Positions 36,201-43,335 of a DNA stretch of 64,000 nt are shown here, piece by piece. The translations under genes and the position numbers were made by a program. The first letter of the stretch is position 1; every line of letters begins with the position of its first letter. The notes under the pieces were generated by a model. The model was not told where the DNA came from, did no database searches, and was given only the letters and a program-made list of their open reading frames with translations. This stretch comes from Acanthopleura granulata (taxonomy: Eukaryota; Mollusca; Polyplacophora; Chitonida; Chitonidae), in NCBI GenBank assembly GCA_016165875.1, contig JABBOT010000009.1:16284566-16348565 (forward strand). Direction: 5' to 3'.

Positions 36201-39052
36201 CTCAGTTTTCACATTCTTTTTCCCTAAATTTTTCAAATACATATTCATTTGACTTTGTAAGGTGTCATTTTCTTGGAGGCTGTCACAACCTAGATCTAAC
36301 ACTGTACATGTATGTACTTTAGGAGGTAACCCTACTGTTGTATAAGCGAAATAATCTTGAGCCTGGCATGAAACACAAATGAAATAAAAAAATAAATTTA
36401 TGAGGTAATCCTGATCACTGTGATAGTGAACTGCCAAGTTAACTACAAGATGATGGAGGCAAACTGGTTGCATCAGGTGTATCCTGATGAAATAGTACAT
36501 GCTAAGGACTTGAACAGGAGCAGGGCTCAAAAGTATAGGATGACAGGTGGCATGTATACATGTGATGCAAAATTTCAATGTTGTCACCTTGATTAAAGAA
36601 CGGATGACGAATCAAGTTTACAAAGCTTGAGTTATCGTTATGCAGTATTCTTTAAAAAGGGCCCCGCTAAAGTAAAAATCACATGAAACGGAATCTGTCT
36701 TGAGAATAAAGCTTAATATACAGTGGATTCTCTCAACACTGACACATTAATTAACCGACGTCTTGTCAAAACCGACAGCATTTTGTGGTCGGTTTCCTGC
36801 TCCATTTGTCAGTAATGTAAATTGCCTTTAATAAACCGACTCTTGTCTATTCTGAACACATACAATGGTTTGTAGTACAAACATTTCCAGTGAGCGTTAA
36901 TCTGTCTTGTCTAATCCGACAAGGCGTGTCGCATGACATCTGACTGAGCCCGAGTTTGGCTTCAACTTGCCTGCTCACCAGGTGACTGAAGACGAGTGCA
37001 CTGCCTGATAAAACCCTTGCCCGGACGAGTGACACAAAGAAAGTGACCAAAGTCTGCAAGCAACGATTAATCATTATGTTCGTCTGCAGTGTAACTGGGG
37101 AAAAACTTCAGTCACTCGTGATTGGAAAATTTCTAAAGCCATGGTGTTTTAAGAACATTGACTTATCAAAGTTGCCTGTGACCTGGCGTGCCAATAAGAA
37201 GGCGAGGATGACTGGGGCCCTTTTCCAGGAATGCCTAACGTCTTCTTTCCATTGTTTGTTGCTATGCATCACTGTGTTCTTTAACCATTTAATTAACCAT
37301 ATAAGTATGTACAATACACATGTTCTTGTTGTTGTAGGCTACTTGCCCATGTTTAATACACCGACATCTTGTCTAAACCGACATTTTTGTTCGCTCCCAA
37401 GTAGCCGATTTAGAGAGAGTCTACTGTACAACATTAATGAAAAAAAGAAGCCAACATTATTCTGTTTGAACGTTAAATGATGTGCAGGAATACCTGTTTT
37501 TAGCACTTACAACTGTATTCATTCATCACCTTCCTGCATAATACGCAAACACATGTGTACATGTACAAACAACATATAACATATTTCCTACATGTACATT
37601 CCTACGCGTAATATTCCCATCAATTTCACATTCACATGGATCTCTATACAGGTAAATGTAGGTTGAAATTAACTCGTGTGTAGCCTTCCTATACAGAGGC
37701 TGTCAAGTACAAATACATGTATATATAGACTTTGGAGGTCATTAAACCGTGTACCTTGCTCAACTGCGATGACTGTTGATGTGTAACTATAATGTCTGTA
37801 CACATTATAAATGACTTCTTATTTCAGTGTGGAGTGTCAGTGGATACTTTTCTGGCAGGAAAACCTGTGTACAAATGTACATACCTGTGTACAAATTTAT
37901 GTACTGTTACATGTGTATCACCAAACACATGACACAAGGTTTAGGGAGCCCAAACTCAAAAGGTGTTACATGTATAGATCTGTAACCTCTTACAAAGTTT
38001 TCCACATTTCGTCACCATTACCTACAATGCTGGAGTGATATAGACACACGATGTTATCACAGTATTATCCAACATGGCCCGTTAAATTAGATCAAGCAAA
38101 CCTTCTATATTACAAAAATCTTCTAAATCAGACAAACGTCTGTCACAGATACCTTCTAAATATTACACAAGTAAATAACGATAAAACTAGTGGTGCGAGC
38201 ACAATTTATCGCTAAATGAGCATAAATGTTGGAGGCTGTCTGATGTAATTAATTATTCACTACTGTACAAGGTCAGCTACAACAGTAAATGAACATATAC
38301 ATGTACCATACAAAAAATGTGCTTGTGGCACTTCCCCACGGGATGATGCAAGTTCTAAACAGGCACTAAATATGCCCACAGATACATTTATGTTGTACTG
38401 GTCATGAATATATATATATATATATGTGTGCATAGACAGGTATGCCAGGTGAGAATACATGCAGAAGTGTAGAGCTAATGAAGCTGAGCTTGATTTATCA
38501 GTGTGATTGATCAATCGGCAGCTAACTGTTACCCAGGGCAGGAAAGCATCGGTGGTAGATACCTCAGGAGATGAAGTTATTCAGGTCGCATCTCAACTTC
38601 AGTTAAATTTCCCGTTCATGTGTTGTATCTCTAACTTGGCTCATACATATCAGTATGAAATATTGCCGACTCATCATTAATCCATAATTTCCTCAGTGCA
38701 TGTACAGTACACTGGAATCTGGGTCCAGACACAAAGTCGTGGTTAAAACATAAAGATGATGTATTTCACATAAAGGCTGTTTATTTTTTCAACTGACATT
38801 TTCCTTGATCCTGATACAGCCACTTAACACCCTCTTGTTTTTGGTGAATTTTTCATAAATTTTTCGTCACCATAACTTGCATGTTACTATTTTAGTTCCT
38901 ATATGTGCTTTTGAAAATGCAAGTTTCAACGCAACACTTAAGGTGAAACACAGCAAATAATTTCTGCTGACTAAAAATTGTGTGACAATGGTCCTTACGT
39001 AATGCACCATACACCTGGGAAACATGCAGACGAGAAGTAGCAGACTCACCAT
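9073..39052 (-). CDS. MTMR3/4: Myotubularin-related lipid phosphatase, MTMR3/MTMR4 type (whole gene, 15 coding exons)
   Basis: By family knowledge this protein removes the 3-phosphate from PtdIns3P and PtdIns(3,5)P2 on endosomal and autophagic membranes. The joined exons give a complete frame of 1,180 residues; vertebrate MTMR3 and MTMR4 are about 1,195-1,198. Visible domains in order: PH-GRAM (about 15-110), myotubularin phosphatase (about 130-555) with HCSDGWDRT at 409-417 (Cys410, Arg416), an acidic Asn/Ser/Thr-rich linker (about 570-973), a coiled coil (about 995-1030), and FYVE (1091-1150). All eight FYVE zinc cysteines are present (1100, 1103, 1116, 1119, 1124, 1127, 1146, 1149), as is a KRKHHCR motif. 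All key catalytic residues are intact, so it should be active. Vertebrate MTMR3 and MTMR4 look equally related to it, so it is probably the pre-duplication ortholog. The first coding exon is the least certain piece. Mean exon size is about 160 nt apart from one 1.25-kb exon. Confidence 0.93.
9755..9948 (-). CDS. MTMR3/4: MTMR3/4 exon (FYVE first half)
   Basis: Borders are ttttcag|atg at the 5' side and tgcag|gtatgg at the 3' side. It encodes SWEQVDEKDS, the FYVE-defining WIPD, the first two zinc cysteines (CAGC) and KRKHHC. The FYVE domain binds PtdIns3P in most proteins. In vertebrate MTMR3/4 the domain is reported to differ from canonical FYVE fingers, so membrane binding should not be assumed from the motif alone. 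Confidence 0.95.
10958..11350. mobile_element. Palindromic TIR element, AATGACCTAAAATT family, full copy
   Basis: The two ends are long inverted repeats of about 140 bp. The left arm runs from AAATGACCTAAAATTTT through 'actttaagaggcaaaataag' to 'ttcaagcaggatatcat'. The right arm is its reverse, ending AAATTTTAGGTCATTT. The middle has no transposase. It sits in the MTMR3/4 intron between the FYVE and coiled-coil exons. The structure fits a non-autonomous DNA transposon (MITE). Confidence 0.75.
11670..11906 (-). CDS. MTMR3/4: MTMR3/4 exon (coiled coil)
   Basis: The exon is 79 codons in phase 0 at both ends, with ttcacag before it and a gtcagt donor after EEL. It encodes LDTDGLTTF, then a Met/Gln/Glu-rich amphipathic stretch with heptad spacing (MLQLEMEYQQKMEAMDRQLH). 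Vertebrate MTMR3 and MTMR4 have a LDDDG motif followed by a coiled coil at this place; the coiled coil is thought to support dimerisation. Confidence 0.9.
13097..13303 (+). pseudogene. THAP-type zinc finger fragment
   Basis: A plus-strand open frame begins MPTCVAVSC and continues with a spaced NLSFHRLP, the start pattern of THAP DNA-binding domains (Met-Pro, Cys-X4-Cys, then Phe-His/Arg-Xaa-Pro). The second half of the domain, including the distal Cys and His ligands and the AVPTIF-like end, is not found, and the frame ends soon after. It lies within an MTMR3/4 intron on the opposite strand, so a transposon-derived relic or a stray duplicated exon is likely. Confidence 0.5.
14046..15299 (-). 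CDS. MTMR3/4: MTMR3/4 large exon (acidic linker)
   Basis: This 418-codon exon begins with VLRPSCHIRSMLLWSAVYL, the end of the phosphatase domain, matching PVCHVRNLMLWSAVYL-type text in vertebrates. It then encodes a disordered linker rich in Asn, Ser, Thr and acidic residues, with a QKTRSCDD motif equivalent to the PKTRS block of vertebrate family members. The linker is otherwise poorly conserved. It has several GNG/NGxC-like low-complexity turns and a Ser/Pro-rich end. The exon ends SSGK before a gtaagg donor. Confidence 0.95.
15366..15540 (+). mobile_element. SINE family A copy, 5' truncated
   Basis: The segment starts near 'gatgctggcttcctct' and runs through 'atgggaaggtctgtcagcaa', 'ctctgcctggtttcatccca' and a 'gctgtcatacaagtgaaaca' block to a degraded caccaataaa tail. 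It is diverged and lacks the tRNA head. It lies just upstream of the large MTMR3/4 exon, in its intron. Confidence 0.7.
16109..16279 (-). CDS. MTMR3/4: MTMR3/4 exon (phosphatase domain C-terminal part)
   Basis: The exon is 57 codons in phase 0. It encodes VKLVQHTYSCLFGTFLCNSE, almost identical to the vertebrate MTMR3 text, followed by a charged loop with repeated Glu-Arg and then SVWSLLKPQNKRFYNYLY. The loop is slightly longer in charge runs than I expect for vertebrate members. Confidence 0.95.
16855..17040 (-). CDS. MTMR3/4: MTMR3/4 exon (phosphatase domain after the catalytic loop)
   Basis: The exon is 62 codons in phase 0, encoding GFQVLVEREWLAFGHKFADR, then a CPVFMQWLDCVHQ block and FEFNEAYL. 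These are conserved myotubularin motifs around the substrate pocket. The donor is gttagt. The acceptor ctgcag is immediately preceded, in the intron, by the 26-bp minisatellite. Confidence 0.95.
17041..17450 (-). repeat. 26-bp intronic minisatellite next to a splice acceptor
   Basis: On the plus strand the unit is approximately aaacatggaacaatcatgga plus aatgac. Exact 26-bp spacing is clear at 17341, 17367 and 17393, with degenerate copies back to the exon border at 17041. On the gene's strand the unit is pyrimidine-rich, so the repeat forms the polypyrimidine region of the acceptor for the exon at 16855-17040. Confidence 0.8.
17627..17822 (-). CDS. MTMR3/4: MTMR3/4 exon (catalytic loop)
   Basis: The exon encodes WLSSLENTKWLHN, then RPVLVHCSDGWDRTSQIVAL and DPYYRTIE. 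The CX5R signature CSDGWDR is intact (Cys410 and Arg416 of the predicted protein), so this is an active-type myotubularin and not a catalytically dead one. The two Asp residues in the loop are the ones characteristic of 3-phosphoinositide-specific myotubularins. Confidence 0.97.
18280..18900 (+). other. Possible decayed coding fragment of unknown origin
   Basis: Within an MTMR3/4 intron, about 57 consecutive sense codons (near 18280-18440) read like protein (SELNKIAADLGLDINETAVD). They are followed by shorter stretches with many stops. I recognise no family. Base composition is more GC-balanced than the flanks. It may be a fragment of a transposon or a retrocopy. Confidence 0.25.
19804..19915 (-). 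CDS. MTMR3/4: MTMR3/4 exon
   Basis: The exon is 112 nt with borders ttacag|ag and aa|gtgagt. It completes the CECxEYYP motif from the previous exon and encodes CEIQFMNLPNIHSIRKSF, the conserved myotubularin stretch before the catalytic exon. Phases match on both sides. Confidence 0.95.
20684..20809 (-). CDS. MTMR3/4: MTMR3/4 exon
   Basis: The exon is 126 nt with borders actag|ct and gcag|gtgagt. After an Ala/Lys-rich linker it encodes KKMLIIDARSYGAAFANRAKGGGCECA, the conserved LxILDARSYxAAxANRAKGGG block of MTMR3/4. Several other myotubularins share the ANRxxGGG part. Confidence 0.95.
21617..21810 (-). CDS. MTMR3/4: MTMR3/4 exon
   Basis: The exon is 194 nt and encodes DQRNGAVITRCSQPELGWLG followed by WRNTCDENLL, matching the vertebrate HQSNGAVIARCGQPEVSWWG region. 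Its second half is a less conserved insert rich in Pro, Gly and acidic residues, as in the vertebrate proteins. Donor is gaag|gtacga. Confidence 0.95.
22142..22255 (-). CDS. MTMR3/4: MTMR3/4 exon
   Basis: The exon is 114 nt and encodes LCPSYPKQHIVPEVIKDEH, then VANFRALHRFPSVVWR. It corresponds to the start of the phosphatase domain (LCxSYPxxxIVP and FRxxxRxPxVxWR motifs). Borders are catcag|g and ggag|gtaggt. Confidence 0.95.
22635..22731 (-). CDS. MTMR3/4: MTMR3/4 exon
   Basis: The 97-nt exon encodes FRYSFGKEVERMQFDLKKAW and RISHANDDF, the linker between the PH-GRAM and phosphatase domains. Vertebrate MTMR3 has the comparable NEVERMGFDMNNAWRIS. Borders are ttttcag|at and tcaa|gtaagc. Confidence 0.95.
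23251..23423 (-). CDS. MTMR3/4: MTMR3/4 exon (end of PH-GRAM)
   Basis: The 173-nt exon encodes CLEWFKRLTLRAASPKKMED followed by IFAFAFHVWC, equal to the CQEWLKRL...DLFxFAYHAWC part of vertebrate MTMR3/4. Several extra cysteines follow in a variable stretch. Borders are taaag|g and ggatg|gtaagt. Confidence 0.95.
24038..24330 (-). CDS. MTMR3/4: MTMR3/4 exon (PH-GRAM domain)
   Basis: The exon encodes MEHIHASELYPKKKLITEDK, then LQVPFPLLSGESVEFLGR, TVDGVIALSTFRLLVRFK and NVPLGLVEQIEMRDIFYL. This is the PH-GRAM domain in the same order as vertebrate MTMR3/4. Upstream of that Met, the exon adds ASTEEPQS in frame from the acceptor ccatag|gcc. A start codon supplied by the preceding exon therefore fits, while initiation at the internal ATG (24304) is an alternative. 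Confidence 0.95.
26150..26350. mobile_element. Foldback TIR element (about 200 bp)
   Basis: The ends are inverted copies. The left reads GACCTGGTTCCAGGGCTACA then AAGCTGTCTAGGCTTAAGTC; the right, reversed, reads CCAGGTCCTGGATTACAAAG then CTGTCTTAAGTCAGTCTTAA. Each arm is about 50 bp with a few mismatches. There is no coding capacity, so it looks like a MITE. Confidence 0.65.
27960..28212. repeat. 21-bp tandem repeat
   Basis: At least seven consecutive 21-bp units (accagtttgcaggcagaggat type) occupy 27,960-28,110, followed by degenerate units to about 28,212. Because 21 is divisible by three, the minus strand keeps an open frame with a seven-residue repeat (ACKLVxx). I see no promoter, splice or homology support for a gene. 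Confidence 0.8.
30075..30205 (+). mobile_element. SINE family A copy with internal deletion
   Basis: The copy reads 'catgctggcttcctctccag', 'gggaaggtgtgccaacaacc' and 'tggatggtcatgggttcc', then jumps to 'gctggcataaaacaccagtg' and an AAATAAATA tail. The middle of the element is missing. Confidence 0.7.
30227..30360. mobile_element. MITE with CTGGGCCC-type inverted ends
   Basis: The left end is CTGGGCCCGGTTTCATGAAG and the right end, reversed, is CTGGCCCCAGTTTCTTGAAG, an inverted pair of about 20 bases that extends loosely inward through 'cttagctaagt'-like text. Length is 134 bp. A relative with GGGCC ends is at 58.77 kb. Confidence 0.7.
30590..30875. repeat. Diverged tandem duplication, about 140 bp per copy
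   Basis: Two adjacent blocks share 'gtgatacaagatcagttagc', an 'aactcgctcttttgg' segment, 'atataaatcatatacatg' and 'gaagactggtgaatta' in the same order. Divergence is noticeable, so the duplication is old. Confidence 0.65.
32030..32130 (-). mobile_element. SINE family A fragment
   Basis: In reverse orientation the segment carries 'ggatattttacttatatgac', a cag-c...gcattattgtgtgaggaaac block and 'gagcgcggggggaaacc', corresponding to the SINE 3' half. Confidence 0.5.
34235..34365 (-). mobile_element. SINE family A fragment
   Basis: In reverse orientation it starts with an ATTTATTT tail remnant, followed by 'aaggaatatttcaattacat' and 'gacggtggccggtattacag'. These match the 'tgctggccgccgtcgtataa' core of better copies. 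Confidence 0.55.
34968..35030 (-). mobile_element. SINE family A 3' end fragment
   Basis: GATTGGTGTTTTACACCGTA followed by 'cttaagaatatttcacttat' is the reverse complement of the SINE 3' end. Only about 60 bp remain. Confidence 0.65.
35560..35709. repeat. Perfect 20-base inverted repeat around a 110-bp loop
   Basis: AGGATATTGCACATTGAAGG at 35560-35579 is exactly reversed at 35690-35709. The interior is AT-rich without a frame. It may be a small MITE or a hairpin-forming site. A partial extra copy of the first bases (aggatattgtc) sits at 35532. Confidence 0.7.
36719..37428 (+). mobile_element. Pogo/Tigger-type DNA transposon relic with TA flanks
   Basis: The element runs 36721-37426 and is flanked on both sides by TA, the target used by Tc1/mariner-class elements. 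Its ends are inverted: CAGTGGATTCTCTCAACACT on the left and CAGTAGACTCTCTCTAAATC on the right when reversed. Sub-terminal repeats of 'ccgacatcttgtc' occur at both ends. Inside, the plus strand encodes ALPDKTL (36.99 kb), then VTGEKLQSLVIGKFLKPWCF and LPVTWRANKKARMTGALFQE, text typical of the DDE domain of pogo/Tigger transposases. The frame before ALPDKTL is disrupted, and after FQECL the protein is lost. It is a deleted, inactive copy. Confidence 0.8.
36990..37240 (+). pseudogene. Pogo/Tigger transposase remnant (DDE domain piece)
   Basis: About 80 codons of recognisable transposase remain inside the element at 36.72-37.43 kb. The N-terminal helix-turn-helix regions and most of the catalytic domain are gone. 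A TEDE sequence just before ALPDKTL on another frame may be what is left of the DET/DEx catalytic motif region. It has no intact start and no intact end. Confidence 0.7.
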
Positions 39053-39102
39053 GACTGTGTCTGGTTGTGATTCAGTTGGTTCTGGGACCGGATGATGCCT
39101 AC
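39050..39102 (-). CDS. MTMR3/4: MTMR3/4 first coding exon (start codon at its 3' end)
   Basis: On the minus strand the segment runs from gacag|gtaggc to cagtcATG|gtgagt. The ATG is the last codon of the exon, so only the start codon is coding here. The next exon continues in phase 0 with GCC AGC ACA, giving MASTEEPQS before MEHIH. The -3 base is G and the +4 base is G, an acceptable start context. The acceptor and the 5' extent are inferred; the strong donor and perfect phase are the evidence. Confidence 0.5.
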
Positions 39103-40094
39103 CTGTCTAAACCGTCCACAAGGTCACTGTCAAGGAAGAAACAAACAAAATGAAATGAAAGTGAAACAATAACAGAAAGTGTTTTCATAGTCATTACAGT
39201 GCGAGCATGTCTGGAATAGTAACATCATGTCTGATTATAACCTGACTGTATAACCTTCGTGCCCTACCTGAGCATCTCCACGGCGCCTTCAATGGCTTTT
39301 AATAAAGATCTCTACATGTTCCGCTATACTACATGTGCATGCACTTAGGCCTACATAAAGTTAGAATGCCAGAAATCTTCACTGAATGAGATCAACAGAA
39401 CTTCCGCAGCCTATATTATTAAGGTAGACAGTCTACACCATGAGTCATAGCCTTCACACTGAGTACTTGTACAGGTGTGCACAGGTGTGCAGCCGTAGGC
39501 CTTCACCCATGTACATGAACAGGCCAGACTGGCCAGCACATTTTCCACAAGCTTATCACCCGTACCTGTCAACTACATGTGATCTGAAAGTGAAACGTCA
39601 ATAACTGTTATTACTATACAGTCCTAGCACTGTAACCAATATGGGGTGGTCTGCGTACAGACCTACACAAACATGTGCCGGTATATACCGGTACCTGTGT
39701 TGATGATTTATTCTGGTCGGATATATAAACAAAAGGGAACACACGTTTTGTTTTCTTATTTATTCAATATTTCATTCTTTTTTGTTGTTCTTGTGGGCGT
39801 TTTGTATCTGTTTGCATGTTTCTTTTTTGTGTGTGTTTTGAAAGTTCTGATTAGATAGGGTAATTAATACGTGTACAGGTAATCAGTGGAACAAGATTAG
39901 TGCTGCAGGATATAAAACTGACAACAGGTGCCCAAGAGATCTTATCGAACTTCAGCTACAGATGGCAGTCTGAATACAATACAAGCAATACAAGCACACA
40001 ATCTTGTACAAAACATATATACTGTAGTACTGCTGCCCAGAATGGTCCAAAGAATGATGCAATGCATGGTTTGTAGGAAAAGCTAGACATGGTC

Positions 40095-40321
40095 AATGCC
40101 TCAATTTTTGTCCATGACTAATTTGCGTATTTTGTCTAATTCTAATCTAAGGAAAGTTCTACTGATCTTATGAAAGTTTTTTGAAGGTTTGTTTGGAAAG
40201 TGCAGGTGGGATGACAGATCGCACCGAAAACGTGAAAGTTTAAGAGCCAAAAGCATTATTTGAGGACATTTATTTCCCTCTAAAAATGCGTTTTTCACGG
40301 AGAGAATTCAGGTCATTTCCT
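40095..40321. mobile_element. TIR element, AATGACCTAAAATT family, diverged
   Basis: The right end AATTCAGGTCATTTCCTG and the sub-terminal 'aaaaatgcgtttttcacgg' and 'cagatcgcaccgaaaacgtg' blocks follow the family pattern. The left end is weaker ('caatttttgtccatgac'). Confidence 0.45.
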
Positions 40322-41138
40322 GCGGTACTTTCCAGTGAGCAGGACGCAGTTTCCTTTACTGCAGAACAAACAATTCATGCGGCTGTGTTAAGGCATTGTA
40401 ACTCTCATAACACGCATTATTCATCAAAGTTTGTGCATTTTGTACGCGTCTCTGCAACACCCGAGACTTTACATGGACTACAGCATAATTCAGAGACAAT
40501 AAGTCAAAAAAATAAACGGCAAAAAAAGTACAACTGAGATGAGTTATGGGTTATCAACCAAGTCTGTAATGTCTGTAAAGATGACCACGTGCTTTCCCTT
40601 ATTCCACGTATGACCAGTTCTGCTCATGCACCACTTGAAAAAGATACATGTATCTGGATTATTAAAATGACCATGGCGTTTTACTGCACATGCCTAATGT
40701 GTACTGTTCTCAATATGAAACAATGTCAGTGACGTGATCTCCAGCCAATAAAGGCATGCTGTGTGTCTAAATACCAAAGCCCGCCCTGAAAGTTGTTTGC
40801 CTTTGACTCTCACCACAGATAAATCGCTCACTGAGTGAAAATCTTGTTAATTAGACAAGCTTAATGACCTGTTTACAGCCACTGTCATGTGCAGGTGAGT
40901 GGCAGCTTAAGAACAACACATACATAAGCTCTTCAGGTAATCACCTGCAGGCATTTACACTGGTATAATTATAAAATCTTCAGTTTCCCTACACATAACA
41001 TGTACATGCACTTTCAGGAATATTTGAGCATAAATTATTCAGTTGAAATGTATATGAAAGTGCCCAAAAAAAGACAAAAGACATCAAGATAGTTAAAAGA
41101 AATAAAATCTGTTCTTGATGTTTTTCATCTTTGGGATT

Positions 41139-41366
41139 GATGTCATAACGATTATGGCTAAGATGTTCAAAAGAGCATTTTGAATTGCAAGGTCATAGCA
41201 AATATTTACTCAAAAAATTAATTACAACGACTGAACGACCTGTCTGCAACCGTTGTCATATAAGGTGAGATGCAGCTTGAAAAGAAAAAAAAGTTAACCA
41301 GATCTGTTTGTTTCAAACTTTTGGAAATTGATGTCATAATGATTGTGGCTAAGATGTTCAAAAGTG
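41139..41366. repeat. Direct repeat of a 35-base segment, 193 bp apart
   Basis: GATGTCATAACGATTATGGC-type text with 'taagatgttcaaaag' at 41139 returns at 41332 with two changes. A second shared segment (gacctgtttacagccac / gacctgtctgcaaccg) links 40.87 and 41.24 kb. This suggests an old, partly overlapping duplication. Confidence 0.55.
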
Positions 41367-43170
41367 TATTATAAAGTGTAAAGTCCTAGCATATTTTTTA
41401 TCATCAGTGCTGCCTTATGTGAAAACAAACAGAACTTTTTATGGTGCAGACTTGGTAATTACCTGCAAAATGATGATGTACTTATAACACCTGACTGATG
41501 TAACACAAAACCAAGACATGTCAGGCTGTGTAACCTTCTCTTCAAGTACTTATCCTCAGGTATGCTACATGTACAGGTGTATGTTATTGTACCATATGTA
41601 CAGTATGTAACCACAAATAAAACCATCCATCTGGGAATGGGATTATAATCAGACCAGTCCACTAATTAACAGGTAAGAAATGTACCAAAATGCATAACGG
41701 CTCACACAGTAGATGCACAATATAATTTTCCATAATTTACAACTGACAGTATACATGTATAAAGAAAAATTTAGGAGATAAATGAAGATATGATACATAA
41801 TTTTTCAACTCACTGGAGTTGACAGTTCACTCTTGGCACCCTAGTTTCCTGTATCCGTAAATCCAACTGCTATGTAAGATAATAAAAATCTTGAGCGTGC
41901 ACGCCCTGTAACACTGATCAAACAATCAATCAATCTACTTAAATGACAGGAGCCGTTGTACAATTACCATCTGCATATTAAGGCAGCATTCTCTGACGGT
42001 CAAATAGCTGTAATGAAATGCACATAGAGTAAACTGGGATACCGATGCAGGACATTCATCTACCTTAAATGCACCATGTTATCATTTTGATCACAAGACA
42101 GGTATGTCATCATGTAAATGTGACATACTTACAAGAATAGATCTCAAACTTTTGTGGTACTTGTATGTATGTGACCCACACTTCCTTGTCTATATTTACG
42201 TGTCTTGTGGCATGTGTAAGTTGATATATTAAATAACTCGGTCCCTGTTACAAACTTAAAAATGTTTCTGGGAAATTGCCCAACTATATCCGGTGGTTGA
42301 CTATATGTTACACACTTGAAACTCAATCCACTGTACAAGAAGTCACATACACATGTACAATTTATGCTGCACATGCACACACTATTTCAGGTACAGGTAA
42401 CAAGTACAATGCACATGGTGCTGGTACTGACTTCTACATGTTGTAGTATTGAAATACACGGTGACAGAACTCCTGAAGACTTCACATTGAAACGCCAGGC
42501 AAAACCCAAACAAACTACATGTACATATATCAAGCTGGCAAATAAGCAGCCTGATAACAACACTGTCAGCAGTCAAACCCCATCGTACTATCCGGTACAA
42601 ACTACATGTAAGTGGTGATTCACAAACTTCACACACAGGTAAATAACATGTGGGAAACCTCCAAACACTGGTCACATTGCATGAGGTTTGGAAATTTGCT
42701 AGCCATTCCTACAAAAGTCATTTGCATACCCAAAGTATGAATAATGAATCATGTGTGTTTTACTACTTAATGAGGTGCATTGTAGGCAGAAGTTTCCGTT
42801 GGTGGGTTTCAGTATCACCCTAGGACTCTATCCCTATCACATGTACGTGGCATTCTGGCCAACCCGGCGTCCTCATGTTCATATTTACAAGCTACTGTTC
42901 AATTTCCAGTGCATACGACATGAAAGTGTCTGAAAATACAGACCCAGTGCAAAAAACAAAACTTGATAAATAAATAAACCATTTCCATAACACATCCTCT
43001 TACTGTAATGATGTTCGCTGTTAATCTTTTTATGGTGAAAAAAAAAAAGGCATGATTGTGGCACATTTTCAGGAAAATAATTCTGATAAATATCAGTCTA
43101 GACAACTAAGGGAAAAGGCTGAAAAACTCAGTAGGACAAATGTAACTGGAGAAAGACATAGGTCTGGTAA

Positions 43171-43335
43171 ATAACATAAAATTTTGTCCCAAAATAGCAT
43201 TTTTAGACAAAAATATATCTCATAAAATATTCCTTTTTTTGTTGAAACTTATATTTTTGCTGTAAGGTATCATCCTACAAGTGTCTTTACAACATCTTTC
43301 TTTGCGCTCTCACAAAAATGGAACTGGTGAAATTT
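43171..43335. mobile_element. TIR element, AATGACCTAAAATT family, diverged
   Basis: The left end is AATAACATAAAATTTTGTCC followed by 'caaaatagcatttttagac' and 'gttgaaacttatatttttgc', the same sub-terminal order as the copy at 10.96 kb. The right end (aaatttttggacatc) is weak. Confidence 0.45.

Larger units (their letters stand above)
24331..39049 (-). other. First coding intron of MTMR3/4, 14.7 kb
   Basis: I find no gene inside this intron. It holds several TIR elements (26.15, 30.23, 35.56 kb), a 21-bp minisatellite (27.96 kb), a partial duplication (30.59 kb), SINE fragments and a pogo-like relic (36.72 kb). The palindrome TACATGTA and its variants recur very often. A somewhat CpG-richer patch at 32.4-32.65 kb could be an internal promoter but has no firm motif. 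Confidence 0.6.
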
